This document shows positions 52,904 through 60,837 of a stretch of 64,000 nucleotides of DNA, one piece after another (position 1 is the stretch's first letter; each line of letters begins with the position of its first letter). The notes under the pieces were generated by a model. It saw only the letters and a list, made by a program, of their open reading frames with translations, ran no database searches and was not told the origin of the DNA. Location: the NCBI GenBank assembly GCA_963663635.2, contig CAXXMY010000009.1, positions 310,001 through 374,000 on the forward strand. Reading direction: 5' to 3'. Both the position numbers and the translations under genes were made by a program. The DNA comes from Poriferisodalis sp963663635. Lineage in GTDB: Bacteria > Actinomycetota > Acidimicrobiia > Acidimicrobiales > Poriferisodalaceae.

Positions 52904-54097
52904 TCACGGCGGTCCCTCCCCCATCGTTGTTGCGCGCAGGTCGATGCCGCACAGCAGAGCCGCAGCACACAATTCGTCACTCAACGCCGTGCCCGCACCG
53001 CCGCGTCGGATTGCGGCTGCGGCGCCGAGCAGCGCATCCCGGGCCGCCGGCGCATCGAGGTCATTGTCCAGCGCTGCGCGCACGTCGGCAACGAGGCCGG
53101 TCGTGCCGTCGACTGCCGGCATACGGCTCGCAGCGTCTGCCAATTCCTGCAGGTCGCGTTGAGCTGCCATGGCTTCGTCGTCGAACCACTCCCAGTCGGA
53201 CCGGTAGTGGTGCGCCATCAACGCTAGTCGAATGGCGCGGGGATCGATGCGCGTACGCAGGTCAGAAATGAACACGAGATTGCCCAGCGACTTCGACATC
53301 TTGTGGCCTTGGTAGCCCACCAGGCCGGCATGTACCCAATAGCGCGCGAGCGGCGCACCGTGAACGGCTTCGCTCTGAGCGATCTCGCACTCATGATGCG
53401 GGAACACCAGATCGCCGCCGCCGCCGTGAATGTCGATCGTCTCACCCAAGGCGGTGAGCCCCATCGCCGAGCACTCGATGTGCCAGCCCGGTCTGCCTGG
53501 CCCAAATGGCGACGGCCACGCAGGCTCGCCCTCGGCGCTCGCCTGCCACAGCACGAAGTCGAGCGGGTTCCGCTGCCGGGGGTCGTCGGGCGTTCCACCT
53601 CGTTCGGCAGCCAATTCAGCCATGTAGTCAGGGCTGTAACCCGACAGCTTCCCGAAGTCCGGAAATGTCGAGACGTCGAAATAGATGCGATCAGCAGACG
53701 TGTACGCATGTCCCGATTCGAGGAGCTTGGCGATCATGGACACCATGGCCTCGATGGACTGCGTCGCACGGGGCTCGTGCGCTGCCGGCCGGGCCCCCAA
53801 CGCCGCCATGTCCGCGGTGAACCGGGCGATCTCGCGCTCGGCCAATGCCAGATAGTGCTCCCCCAGCTCTGCCGCCTTCGGCAGAATGCTGTCGTCCACA
53901 TCGGTGTAATTGCGTACGAGCGTGACGGTGTGACCGAAATCCTCGAGGCGGCGGATCACGAGGTCGTACGCGAGGTACGTCGCAGCGTGCCCGAGGTGCG
54001 TGGCGTCATACGGCGTGATGCCGCAGACGTACATGCCGACGTGCTCGTCGAGCTTCACATCGACGACTGATCGCCGAGCGGTGTCGAACAGGCGCAT
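52904..54097 (-). CDS. mshC: Cysteine:glucosaminyl-inositol ligase MshC (mycothiol synthesis)
   Basis: MshC ligates cysteine to GlcN-inositol using ATP, the penultimate step of mycothiol synthesis. It derives from cysteinyl-tRNA synthetase. The protein has MYVCGITPYDATHLGHAATY with Cys25, where cysteinyl-tRNA synthetases have CGPTVYD. Other MshC features are the AERGGTPDDPRQRNPLDFVL block, PAWPSPFGPGRPGWHIECSA, GGGGDLVFPHHECEIAQSEA and HKMSKSLGN. The tRNA-anticodon-binding C-terminal domain is lacking, as expected. The start is uncertain; ATG 54097 is used, but MshC proteins often have 20-40 extra N-terminal residues, which the frame upstream to 54244 could supply. Confidence 0.9.
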   Translation of the reverse strand: MRLFDTARRSVVDVKLDEHVGMYVCGITPYDATHLGHAATYLAYDLVIRRLEDFGHTVTLVRNYTDVDDSILPKAAELGEHYLALAEREIARFTADMAALGARPAAHEPRATQSIEAMVSMIAKLLESGHAYTSADRIYFDVSTFPDFGKLSGYSPDYMAELAAERGGTPDDPRQRNPLDFVLWQASAEGEPAWPSPFGPGRPGWHIECSAMGLTALGETIDIHGGGGDLVFPHHECEIAQSEAVHGAPLARYWVHAGLVGYQGHKMSKSLGNLVFISDLRTRIDPRAIRLALMAHHYRSDWEWFDDEAMAAQRDLQELADAASRMPAVDGTTGLVADVRAALDNDLDAPAARDALLGAAAAIRRGGAGTALSDELCAAALLCGIDLRATTMGEGPP

Positions 54098-54242
54098 TCC
54101 CACGGCGGTGTCGCGCTCCCTTGACGTCGTAGCGGTCGTTGTCGCTGCGCCCCAGCGGTGGAGGGCGGGCGTGCTCGGAACGGCGACCACCATACGCGCC
54201 GCTGCATCGAGCGTCCGATTCGAGCTCGGTTCTGGTCCCCAC

Positions 54243-55451
54243 ATGTCTCAACCGGTACTGTTTGAACAGGTGGACATGCAGCGAGGCGACCATGCGCTGC
54301 TCGAACGGGTCGCCATGTACCGGCACCGTCGCGAGCTACCGCCGATCCAAGCGGTGTTGCTGCGCGAGCTGGCGGAATGGCTGCAGACGCACGGCACAGA
54401 CCCGCTCAGCTACGTGTGCGATCTCTTCGATCGACACCAGGTCGTATTTGTCGGGCACCACACGCCGACACGGCGCGTCGGGCTGCTCCTGCAGGATCTC
54501 GTGGCCGCCGCGTACCGCCGTGGCGTGAACATCGTGGCCATGGAGTACGCGTGTGTCGACGACCAAGCGCGCCTCGACGCTGTCGTCACTGGGCCGACCT
54601 TCGATGAACAGCTTGCACGCGAGGCGCTGCTGCGCTGGGGAATCCGCCACAACTTCGCCTACCGCGAGTACCTGGACGTCCTGGGCGCCGTCTGGGAAGT
54701 GAACCGGCGATTTGCTGGGCAGAAGACGTCGCCGATGCGCGTGCTCGGCCTCGACTACGACCTCGATCTCGATGCCGTCACCGATACTGCCGACTTGCGC
54801 AACTCGTTCGCGTGGCCGCACTTGCGCCACCGCGGGCCGGCGTCGGCGCACATGTCCGAGGTGCTCCAGCGAGAGGTGATCGAGCCAGGTCATCGCGCGC
54901 TCGTGCTGACGCGCACTGCGCACGCCATGACTCGATTGCGGCGGCTGCCGCATCGCGTCTGGGACGCGATCGACACCGAGGTGTCCGCTGGTTACGTGGT
55001 CGGGGCGGGAAACCGGCTTTACGAAGCGGTCGCAGATCGAGCCGTCACAGTGCTGATTCACGAGCCGCTGCCCGCTGACGGTGAACTCTGTGATTACGCC
55101 ATGGTTGCCGACGGTGTCATGGACGCCGCGTTCGCGACCAACCCAGACCTGGCCGTGCCGCTTGCGTTCGACGTGGACCGCGGCCCTGCAGCGAGGTTGA
55201 GCTGTGCCAGCAGCCTCGATCGCCAGCCGCTCGGCGCGCTGGCCACCGGCTGGATCTTCCTCGAGCGCGATTACGAACGTCGGGCCCCGACGCCGCTGCC
55301 CGAGCCCGTTCCCGCCGTGCACGTCGAGCATGCGCGCAGGTACGCCCTGGACCCGGCGCTTCGATGCGAGCACTCAACCGCGCTCGACTTCGCCGCAGCG
55401 GTGTCGGCATCGGCCGCAGCGGCCGAGCTTGCGTGGACTCAGGTGCTCTAG
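54243..55451 (+). CDS. ChaN/EreA-like (Cofac_haem_bdg-type) protein, copy 1
   Basis: This 402-residue protein of uncertain function opens its core with HQVVFVGHHTPTRRVGLLLQ. It continues NIVAMEYACVDDQARLDAVV, RWGIRHNFAYREYLDVLGAV and MRVLGLDYDLDLDAVTDTA. The series (V-V-F-G-x-H, hydrophobic-E, Q-x-x-L-D, W-x-x-x-F-x-Y-x-x-Y, then V-L-x-L) follows the ChaN haem-binding and EreA/TraB-like superfamily pattern by eye. The next gene is a clear tandem paralogue. It is divergent from mshC across about 145 bases and forms a likely operon with the paralogue and a phosphatase. Haem or metal binding is inference only. Confidence 0.6.
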   Translation: MSQPVLFEQVDMQRGDHALLERVAMYRHRRELPPIQAVLLRELAEWLQTHGTDPLSYVCDLFDRHQVVFVGHHTPTRRVGLLLQDLVAAAYRRGVNIVAMEYACVDDQARLDAVVTGPTFDEQLAREALLRWGIRHNFAYREYLDVLGAVWEVNRRFAGQKTSPMRVLGLDYDLDLDAVTDTADLRNSFAWPHLRHRGPASAHMSEVLQREVIEPGHRALVLTRTAHAMTRLRRLPHRVWDAIDTEVSAGYVVGAGNRLYEAVADRAVTVLIHEPLPADGELCDYAMVADGVMDAAFATNPDLAVPLAFDVDRGPAARLSCASSLDRQPLGALATGWIFLERDYERRAPTPLPEPVPAVHVEHARRYALDPALRCEHSTALDFAAAVSASAAAAELAWTQVL

Positions 55452-55491
55452 CCAGCACGACTGACGCCACAGATCGGGCACACTCTCACCG

Positions 55492-56643
55492 GTGCCGGAC
55501 GCAGTTACTCCCGACGACGAGTCGTCCTCGTCCGCGCTCCCCTCGCCGGAGAGCTACCTGGCCGACGTGTGCGGCGGCCATCAGATCGTGTTTCTCGGGG
55601 ATCAAATCGGCGTTCAGCAGCACCTGCGCTTCTTGGCCGGCGCGTTCGCCGAGCTGGCCGATGCAGGCGTGACCATCCTGGCCTGGGAGTTCACGAACTC
55701 ACGGAGCCAAGCGGCACTCGACGAATTGCTCACCGCACCTGAATGGAATGAGCGGTCGTGCTGTGACCTCTTCGTGGATCTACTTGGAGCCGGTTTCGGC
55801 TATCAGGAATACGCCGAGGTGCTGCGGGCCGCGTGGGAGCACAACGCCGCCGAGCGCAAACGCAGCTCCGATCGACGTCCCATCCGCGTCGTCGCCCTGG
55901 GTCTGCCGAGCTACGTCGAGGATCCTCAGTTGCTGGACGGTCGGTCCGCCGCCGAACTGAGTCTGCGCAACTGGTGGCTGGGCGGGCACTATCGCGACGT
56001 GTCGGCCTTCCACGCCGCGAGCGTGCTGACCAACGAGGTGCTCCGCCAAGGCGAGCGAGCACTCGTGTACATGAACGTCGGAGCCACGACAACGAAGCTC
56101 ATCGAGTGGGCTGACGGCGTGCCCACCGCCAGCGCCGGCAATCTGCTGTGGCGCTGGATGCGCGACGGCTGTCGGCGCGTCGTCTTCCACGGCGTCATTC
56201 CTGACACCGCTGCTACCCAGCGCGTCGAAGACTTGGTGGCCCAATCGCCGGAGGCTCGCGGCCGCTCCGATGTTCGCTTCGGCTTGGATCTGGCCGAGTC
56301 ACCGCTCGGAAGCGTCGCTGCATCAACCGTGCGCGGCACCATCGACGGCAGCGACACCGGACTGCGGCTCCGCGACATCGCTGATGGCTACATCTACCTC
56401 GGCGCACGCGAGGACTGGTCACCCAGCACGCTGATCCCCGATCTGCTGACCAACGAGAACTTCGACAGCGCTGAGGCGCGCTACCGGGCACTCGACCCGC
56501 GTCCCGAGCCCTACAGCCGCGACGAACTCGAAGCCGTCCGGCGCACTGGCCAGCAAGAACTCTCCGAATCCTGGCCGCCTCTTCCTGAGCCGCCCGAAGA
56601 AACCAAGCGCCGGCGCTTCGGCCGCCGCACGACAGCCGAATAG
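55492..56643 (+). CDS. ChaN/EreA-like protein, copy 2 (tandem paralogue)
   Basis: The 383-residue protein parallels the preceding one: HQIVFLGDQIGVQQHLRFLA, TILAWEFTNSRSQAALDELL, CDLFVDLLGAGFGYQEYAEV, and IRVVALGLPSYVEDPQLLDG occupy the same order and spacing. In copy 1 the first motif reads VGHH; here it is LGDQ, so the histidine that would be a ligand in family members is lost. This suggests functional divergence. It starts GTG at 55492, 40 bases after copy 1, and ends in a basic, proline-rich tail (KRRRFGRRTTAE). Function unknown. Confidence 0.62.
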   Translation: MPDAVTPDDESSSSALPSPESYLADVCGGHQIVFLGDQIGVQQHLRFLAGAFAELADAGVTILAWEFTNSRSQAALDELLTAPEWNERSCCDLFVDLLGAGFGYQEYAEVLRAAWEHNAAERKRSSDRRPIRVVALGLPSYVEDPQLLDGRSAAELSLRNWWLGGHYRDVSAFHAASVLTNEVLRQGERALVYMNVGATTTKLIEWADGVPTASAGNLLWRWMRDGCRRVVFHGVIPDTAATQRVEDLVAQSPEARGRSDVRFGLDLAESPLGSVAASTVRGTIDGSDTGLRLRDIADGYIYLGAREDWSPSTLIPDLLTNENFDSAEARYRALDPRPEPYSRDELEAVRRTGQQELSESWPPLPEPPEETKRRRFGRRTTAE

Positions 56644-56652
56644 CCGCTGGCA

Positions 56653-57180
56653 GTGCTTCACCGCATCGACGAGGTGCCCCTGCTGGCGCCCGAGCAAGCC
56701 GGGCGGATGTTCGTGACCAACTTTTCCGCCGTCGGCCCCGACCCACAAGCCGCGCTGGATCGGGTCGGCGCCTCGCTCATGGTGTGCATGCTCACGCCGC
56801 GCGAGGTCGAGCTGCGGTATCCGGACTACGCCGAGTGGCTTCGCACTCACGAGCCTGTCGTTGACAGCGAACTCGCTCGGGCAGCTTGGCTGCCAACCCC
56901 AGATGGCGGCGTCATTGCAGACGAACCCGTTCTCGATCTCGTCGCTGCGGTGGTAGCCGCGCTCGACGCAGGCGACAGCGTGCTCGTCCACTGCGGGGCA
57001 GGCATGGCGCGCACCGCCGTCATCGGCATCCTCACAATGATCGCCTTCGGTGCCGATCCCCAACAGGCCCCGATCGACTTCAGAGCGGCAAGACCAGGCG
57101 GCGGCCCCGACGGCCCCGCACAAGAACAGCAAATCGCCCGCCTCACCGAACGAGCCCGCCGCCTGCGATCCGCTAGCTGA
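56653..57180 (+). CDS. Dual-specificity/tyrosine phosphatase-like protein
   Basis: This 175-residue protein has a cysteine-phosphatase active-site loop, VLVHCGAGMARTAVIG, with Cys114 and Arg120 (HCx5R). The preceding Asp-bearing segment (PVVDSELARAAWLPTPDGGV) could supply the general acid. The overall size fits bacterial dual-specificity phosphatases acting on proteins or nucleotides. It begins nine bases after the second ChaN-like gene, so the three are probably one transcript. The substrate is unknown. GTG 56653 is the start in frame; no clear alternative exists. Confidence 0.8.
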   Translation: MLHRIDEVPLLAPEQAGRMFVTNFSAVGPDPQAALDRVGASLMVCMLTPREVELRYPDYAEWLRTHEPVVDSELARAAWLPTPDGGVIADEPVLDLVAAVVAALDAGDSVLVHCGAGMARTAVIGILTMIAFGADPQQAPIDFRAARPGGGPDGPAQEQQIARLTERARRLRSAS

Positions 57181-57196
57181 TATCGATCGGCCAATA

Positions 57197-57260
57197 TCAA
57201 CCAGTTGAGTTCGGCAGCCAGTCTCAACCAGCTGAAATCAACCAGCTGAGTTCAACCAGC
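57197..57260. repeat. Tandem TCAACCAGCTGA-type repeats between convergent genes
   Basis: TCAACCAGTTGA (57197-57208), TCAACCAGCTGA (57224-57235), TCAACCAGCTGA (57238-57249) and a partial TCAACCAGC (57252-57260) lie in the gap between the phosphatase and the convergent NUDIX gene. The last partial copy supplies the NUDIX stop codon. The first copy is a near-perfect palindrome (TCAAC-CA-GTTGA). Confidence 0.78.
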
Positions 57261-58092
57261 AGCGACGCCATAGCCGTCGTGTTCTTCCCAGCGCCAGCCG
57301 GAGCGGACCATCACACACCGCCGGCGCGGACCGGGCGCGGCGAGATCGCCGTCGGGGAAGGCAGCATCACCGACGTAGACCGCGACGTGGCCGGGGTCGG
57401 ACGCGGGTGATTCGATGAGCTCGGTGTGAAAGCACTCGTGCTCGGCCACGGAGGCGAGAACCTCTGCGGTGCGGCTGAATCCGGAGAGCCATGTGAGTGT
57501 GACGAACGTCGGCGTGACGAATTCGATCTCGCCTGCTGCCCGGCGGGAGAGCGCAGCCGCTGGCGACACCCAGGCGTAGTCCAGGATCTCGCTGCCGTCG
57601 ACGGTCACAGAGTCGAGGTCGGCGGGCGCTTCGCACATGAAGAACTGGGTCGAGAATCGTTTGGGCCGGATCGGAGGCGGCAGCCAGTGAGCGAAGTGAA
57701 CCAGTTCGGCGCGGGTCAGGTCGATGCCGGCTTCCTCGTGCGCCTCGCGGACCGCCGCGGTGCGGAAGCCGCGCTCGTCGCCGTCGTGCAGTCCTGCGGC
57801 GCCCACCATCGTGCGAGGATCGCACGGCCCCACGGTGTCGCCTGGGCGCTCCCGGTCGGGCGGATCGACCCGGCCTTCCGGGGAAGACCCACATTCCACC
57901 GAAGAATCCGCGTGAGTTGCGACGCAGCATCAGCACTTCGAGATGTGCGCCTGTGTCGCTCGCGGCCAGGTTGAAGCCGTGCCCCGGCGCGGCCGCCGGC
58001 TTCGCATCCCGCAGGACGACGACGGTGGCCGCATCGATGGGCGCCGCGATCGTGTCGCCTGGGGTGTCGCGCGGGGTGTCGGAGTTGCTCAT
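57252..58092 (-). pseudogene. NUDIX hydrolase (NUDT19-like), one-base frameshift
   Basis: From ATG 58092 the first frame gives DAATVVVLRDAKPAAAPGHG, EVLMLRRNSRGFFGGMWVFP and then leaves the family. The downstream frame takes over with GRVDPPDRERPGDTVGPCDP and the Nudix box FRTAAVREAHEEAGIDL (REx2EEx... core). Removing one base from the GGAAGG run near 57876 would join them as FPGGRVDPPDRE. The insertion between GG and the REx-EE core is as in NUDT19-type CoA/acyl-CoA diphosphatases. All catalytic residues are present, so a sequencing error is possible. It lies 10 bases from the HAD gene upstream. Confidence 0.8.
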
Positions 58093-58102
58093 GCCTTGCC
58101 CG

Positions 58103-58753
58103 TCATGCGGTGTCGCGCGTGCGCAGGTCGAGTCGGTCGGAGCCGGCGTCCATGCCCGGCAGCGGACGTGCCACTGCGCCGCCGTGTGCCGCCATGAGCT
58201 CCACGATCATCTCCTCGACTTCGTGCCAGTTGCGCGCGCGGGGACCGTCGAGATGGGTGTTGTAGGGCTGGTCGAACGCGATGACATGGCCTCCAGCAGC
58301 CCGGATGGCCTCGATGTTGTGCGGCGCGTCCTCGATGTGAGCGTCAGCGTTCACCACCGACTTGTCGGCCAGAAAGCAGATGTCGCGATACGGAATGCGT
58401 TGACGATCCAGCCATTCCACGGTGTCGCTCACCGTGACACGATGGCCCCAACTCGTATACAGACGGTGCGTGACGATCCGGATCCAGGCGCCCGCGTCCG
58501 AGAGCCGCCACAGCGCCTCCGAGCAACCCTCAATCGGCTCAATGTCGCGGAACATCCGGTAGTCCTGCACGGCCACACGATGCAACGCATCGAAGTCGCC
58601 GTCGCCGAAACCCCACTCCGCGAAGCTCCAGCTGCGCAGCAGCGGCAGATCGTGTTCGCTGATCCTGCGTTCCTGGGCAACGATGCGTCGGAATGCTTCG
58701 GTGTGCTGCGCGCACACGCCGTCGAGGTCAACCGCCAGGACGAACGTGCTCAC
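58103..58753 (-). CDS. HAD-family 5'(3')-nucleotidase-like phosphatase
   Basis: This 216-residue haloacid-dehalogenase-fold protein has the nucleophile motif in FVLAVDLDGVCA (Asp9, Asp11). A motif 2 Thr lies in RIVTHRLYTSWGHRVT, a Lys in FLADKSVVNADAHIEDAPHN and the acidic pair in IEDAPHN. It resembles the NT5C 5'(3')-deoxyribonucleotidase type. The substrate is likely a nucleotide but unproven. It precedes the NUDIX gene on the minus strand by 10 bases, so the two may form an operon for nucleotide or CoA clean-up, divergent from the hydratase operon. Confidence 0.82.
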   Translation of the reverse strand: MSTFVLAVDLDGVCAQHTEAFRRIVAQERRISEHDLPLLRSWSFAEWGFGDGDFDALHRVAVQDYRMFRDIEPIEGCSEALWRLSDAGAWIRIVTHRLYTSWGHRVTVSDTVEWLDRQRIPYRDICFLADKSVVNADAHIEDAPHNIEAIRAAGGHVIAFDQPYNTHLDGPRARNWHEVEEMIVELMAAHGGAVARPLPGMDAGSDRLDLRTRDTA

Positions 58754-58882
58754 GCCCGCAAGCTAACAACACCGCCCCGCCCGTCGCCGCAGGATTGGAC
58801 TGCGCGTTTGGGCTTGGCGGCCGCTTCGCGGGTTGGCACCAGATCATTGCGACGGACACCGGACATGCGATGCTGAACGACG

Positions 58883-59245
58883 ATGGAGCACGGAGTTCAC
58901 GACCTCGGCGGAGCTGCCGGCTACGGGCCGGTGCCGCATGAGCCCAACGAGCCACCGTTTCACGCCGATTGGGAACGCCGCGTCTTCGGACTGCTGGGAG
59001 CAGTGACTGGGGCGTCCGCCAAGCGGCCGGGCGAGTTTCGCTACGCACTGGAACGGCTCGCCCCCGACGACTACTTCGGCCACGGCTATTACGGCCGCTG
59101 GCTCGCAGGCTTCGAACTGCTGCTGGCCGAGTACGGCGTGGTCAGTCCCGAAGAATTGAGTGAAGGGTGGCTCGCCGAGTCGGCGGCTCGGCCGCATCAA
59201 TCGCCTCAGCGTCGCCCGCGGGCCGTGCCGCACCGTTCGTCGTGA
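58883..59245 (+). CDS. Nitrile/thiocyanate hydratase beta chain, N-terminal half as a separate gene
   Basis: This 120-residue protein starts MEHGVHDLGGAAGYGPVPHE and contains the helical N-terminal half of nitrile hydratase beta (EPPFHADWERRVFGLLGAVT; LERLAPDDYFGHGYYGRWLA, then LLLAEYGVVSPEEL). Nitrile hydratase beta is normally a single chain of about 220 residues. Here the frame ends at TGA 59245 and the C-terminal half is a second gene whose GTG overlaps it (GTGA). Thiocyanate hydrolase and toyocamycin nitrile hydratase have the same split-beta arrangement. A one-base frameshift is the alternative, but the 4-base overlap favours a true split. Confidence 0.8.
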   Translation: MEHGVHDLGGAAGYGPVPHEPNEPPFHADWERRVFGLLGAVTGASAKRPGEFRYALERLAPDDYFGHGYYGRWLAGFELLLAEYGVVSPEELSEGWLAESAARPHQSPQRRPRAVPHRSS

Positions 59246-59598
59246 AGAATCCCGCATTGCTGCCGTCCGATCGGCCGACACCCCCACCGCGGCGACGGAC
59301 GGTGCGCCGAGATCTCTCTGAGCCACCACGCTTCGCAGTCGGCGACCGCGTGGTCGCACCTCCGAGCCTCCAGGCCGGGCACACTCGCCTTCCGGCCTAT
59401 GTCGCTGGCACGCCGGGCACAGTGGTGAAGGTGCATCCCGCTGAAGTGCTGCCTGACAGCACGGCGCACGACCTCGGTGAGCGTGCCCAGCACGTGTATT
59501 GCGTGGGCTACGAAGCGCAGTCGCTATGGCCCGATGCCGAGCCGAACGCCACCATCCACGTCGACTTGTACGAGTGCTACTTGCAGCCCGCGCCGTGA
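59242..59598 (+). CDS. Nitrile/thiocyanate hydratase beta chain, C-terminal half as a separate gene
   Basis: The 118-residue product starts at GTG 59242 (VKNPALLPSDRPTPPPRRRT) and contains the SH3-like C-terminal domain of nitrile hydratase beta: PPRFAVGDRVVAPPSLQAGH, TRLPAYVAGTPGTVVKVHPA, HVYCVGYEAQSLWPDAEPNA and IHVDLYECYLQPAP. It covers the alpha-interface half of the usual beta chain and would be expected to assemble with the chain from 58883 and the catalytic chain at 59661. The start overlaps the upstream stop by four bases, indicating translational coupling. Whether the complex hydrates nitriles or thiocyanate is not decided by sequence. Confidence 0.78.
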   Translation: MKNPALLPSDRPTPPPRRRTVRRDLSEPPRFAVGDRVVAPPSLQAGHTRLPAYVAGTPGTVVKVHPAEVLPDSTAHDLGERAQHVYCVGYEAQSLWPDAEPNATIHVDLYECYLQPAP

Positions 59599-59660
59599 CG
59601 CTGCGTTGCCCTCATTCGTTCACCTCGCGCCGCTGGTACTGACTGATCCAGGAGACCCGC

Positions 59661-60317
59661 ATGGACCACGCCCACGACCACCATCACAATCACCATGGGC
59701 ACGACCACCATGGGCGCGATCACGACCATCGCGACGCGTCATCGCCGCAGATTCGGGTGGAGGCGCTCGAAGACCTGCTCGTCGACAAGGGGCTCGCTGA
59801 CCGGGCCCGCATCGACGCCACCATCGGGCGCTACGAGCACGACATCGGACCGATGATCGGAGCGCAGCTGGTGGCGCGGGCCTGGACCGATCCGGCACTG
59901 CGGCAGCGACTGCTCACCGATGCCGACGCCGTCGCCGCCGAACTCGACGTGCGAGGCGCCGAGATCGAGCACATCGAGGTCAAGGCGAATGAGCCCGGCG
60001 TGCACAACGTCGTGGTCTGCACGTTGTGCTCGTGCTACCCGTGGGCACTGCTGGGCTTGCCGCCCAATTGGTACAAGAGCCCGGAATACCGCGCTCGGGC
60101 GGTGCGCGAGCCGCGGGCGGTGCTGGCCGAGATGGGCCTCGAGCTCGACACGGACACCGAGGTGCGGGTGTGGGATTCGAGCTCGGAGACACGCTTTCTC
60201 GTGCTGCCCGAGCGCCCCGCCGGCACCGACGGCTGGTCGGTTGAACAACTGGCAGACCTGGTGGGCCGCGACTCGATGATCGGCGTTGCGCTCGCGACGT
60301 CGCCACAAGCTGACTGA
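59661..60317 (+). CDS. Nitrile/thiocyanate hydratase catalytic (alpha/gamma) subunit, Co-type motif
   Basis: This metal-binding catalytic chain of 218 residues has the motif C120-T-L-C123-S-C125 in VVVCTLCSCYPWALLGLPPN. Thr in the second position is the cobalt-type signature (iron types have Ser). The two flanking cysteines are oxidised in mature enzymes. Other family blocks are present: EALEDLLVDKGLADRARIDA, GAQLVARAWTDPALRQRLLT, YKSPEYRARAVREPRAVLAE and VWDSSSETRFLVLPERPAGT. The first 25 residues are exceptional, with 12 histidines, possibly a metal-delivery arm. A clear AGGAG precedes ATG 59661. An activator gene follows. Confidence 0.92.
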   Translation: MDHAHDHHHNHHGHDHHGRDHDHRDASSPQIRVEALEDLLVDKGLADRARIDATIGRYEHDIGPMIGAQLVARAWTDPALRQRLLTDADAVAAELDVRGAEIEHIEVKANEPGVHNVVVCTLCSCYPWALLGLPPNWYKSPEYRARAVREPRAVLAEMGLELDTDTEVRVWDSSSETRFLVLPERPAGTDGWSVEQLADLVGRDSMIGVALATSPQAD

Positions 60318-60326
60318 GGGGCGGCC

Positions 60327-60698
60327 ATGAGCATCGACGTGCTCGACGGCACACCCGCGGGGCCGCCGCGGTCCAATGGCGAATTGGTGTTCGAGGCTCC
60401 GTGGCAGGCACGCGCATTCGGTCTCGCGGCCGACCTCGTCGCCGAGGGCCACTTCACCTGGAACGGGTTCCGCTCGCACCTCATCGAGGCCATTGCCAGC
60501 TGGGAATCCGCCCATCCCCAAGCCGATCAACGCGGCGGACAGGACTCGGCCACAGCGGCACCTGATCCGTGGGACTACTACAGCTGCTGGCTCACGGCTC
60601 TGGAGCACGCTGTGGTGTCCGCAGGCCTCGCCAGCACCGAATCGCTGACACAGCGCGCCATCGATTTCGCTGCGCTGCCCACGGGTCACGATCACTGA
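60327..60698 (+). CDS. Nitrile hydratase accessory (activator) protein, beta-N-domain-like
   Basis: The 123-residue protein matches the nitrile hydratase accessory protein family, which resembles the beta N-terminal half and serves in metal insertion. Motifs are VFEAPWQARAFGLAADLVAE, GHFTWNGFRSHLIEAIASWE, and YYSCWLTALEHAVVSAGLAS, with W-Q/E-A-R-A-F-G/A and L-E-x-A/L-V. The C terminus ends GHDH. It starts nine bases after the alpha subunit gene. The same protein type is found with Co-type enzymes. Confidence 0.82.
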   Translation: MSIDVLDGTPAGPPRSNGELVFEAPWQARAFGLAADLVAEGHFTWNGFRSHLIEAIASWESAHPQADQRGGQDSATAAPDPWDYYSCWLTALEHAVVSAGLASTESLTQRAIDFAALPTGHDH

Positions 60699-60837
60699 AC
60701 ACACCGCAGGCCACAACGACGCGACAGCGCTCTATCGTCCAATCTGTAGCACAGGACTGCGTCCGTCTTGTCCGACAAAGTGCATCCGTTTTGTTGAAGC
60801 AAACGCGCGCCCCTTGTGCAGGTGTCAGACTGGGCCT

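Noticed and set aside
57197..57260. Possible small CRISPR or att array
   Set aside because: Units are only 12 bases with irregular short spacing, and no cas or integrase gene is near.
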